From Streptomyces bauhiniae (lineage in GTDB: Bacteria; Actinomycetota; Actinomycetes; Streptomycetales; Streptomycetaceae): a stretch of DNA of 64,000 nt. The notes under the pieces are model-generated. The model ran no database searches. It was given only the letters and a program-made list of their open reading frames with translations, and had not been told where the DNA came from. Position 1 is the stretch's first letter. Every line of letters starts with the position of its first letter. A program made the translations under genes and the position numbers. Positions 63,911 to 64,000 of the stretch are shown in pieces. Location of the stretch: positions 186,001 through 250,000 of the forward strand of contig NZ_SRRT01000003.1 of assembly GCF_004784475.1 (NCBI RefSeq), in the 5' to 3' direction.

Positions 63911-64000
63911 TCAGCCCTTCTTGCCGGAGTCGGCGGTGTCCTTGACCCCGGCCTCGGCCTCGGCCTCCGTGGCGGACTCGGGGTCGGCCTCGGGTTCAGC
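63911..64000 (-). CDS. C-terminal fragment with acidic tail, possibly lgt
   Basis: The last 29 codons before a TGA at 63911 encode a strongly acidic Ala/Glu-rich tail (AEPEADPESATEAEAEAG) ending VKDTADSGKKG. The frame is open to the window edge. Streptomyces prolipoprotein diacylglyceryl transferase (Lgt) proteins have such a tail, and I recall lgt beside this locus in S. coelicolor, so lgt is possible; only the tail is visible and it is not diagnostic. Confidence 0.5.
   Translation of the reverse strand, partial: AEPEADPESATEAEAEAGVKDTADSGKKG

Overview
The window is high-GC actinobacterial chromosome and is almost certainly from a Streptomyces. Codon third positions are nearly all G or C, GTG and TTG starts are common, and the gene order rpsA / methyltransferase / hrpB ... 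polA ... livKHMGF / ANTAR regulator / tRNA-Leu / pyk ... chorismate mutase ... gltD-gltB ... ADP-ribosylglycohydrolases matches what I remember of the Streptomyces core chromosome. There is no IS element, prophage, rRNA or CRISPR array. I see about 50 protein genes and one tRNA.

Left part (1-13 kb): an accessory-looking set of small enzymes and membrane proteins. It holds a FUSC-family exporter with a DUF899 protein that carries a rare TTA codon, a nucleotidyltransferase, a Rid-family protein with a GNAT, a family-5 uracil-DNA glycosylase behind a YfcC-type carrier, an S4 RNA-binding protein and a methyltransferase. These are followed by a housekeeping block on the minus strand: TPR protein, coaE, PAC2-family protein and rpsA, the last with a clear promoter and a long leader. 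Middle (13-36 kb): hrpB with an in-frame repeat expansion; a secreted lytic transglycosylase with C-terminal beta domains; polA, divergent from a YdeP-type molybdopterin oxidoreductase, with DnaA-box-like repeats between them; a PaaI-type thioesterase; the five-gene livKHMGF branched-chain amino-acid ABC transporter; a PdtaR-type ANTAR response regulator; and tRNA-Leu(CAA) with a two-motif LAGLIDADG protein immediately downstream; then pyk.

Right part (36-64 kb): a Tat-exported 5'-nucleotidase; a two-gene siderophore-like pair (PLP decarboxylase plus lysine/ornithine N-monooxygenase); aminopeptidase N; chorismate mutase; an uncharacterised HExxH protein with a zinc ribbon; an esterase; a rhomboid protease with an N-terminal zinc finger; glutamate synthase gltBD with a GlnR-like site upstream; and a VIT1-family metal transporter with an iron-box-like operator.

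The most striking region is 55952-63849, a seven-gene polycistron whose genes mostly overlap by 4-13 bases. Four different ADP-ribosylglycohydrolase-fold proteins in tandem (one with eroded metal-binding residues, one with an EDDD variant motif) are followed by a ribokinase, a CaiB/BaiF CoA-transferase and a CitE/HpcH-type lyase, and the unit ends in a perfect 19-bp terminator stem. The arrangement suggests an uncharacterised route in which a ribosyl conjugate is hydrolysed, the ribose is phosphorylated, and the released acid is activated with CoA and cleaved. The final 90 bases are the acidic C-terminus of a minus-strand gene that may be lgt.
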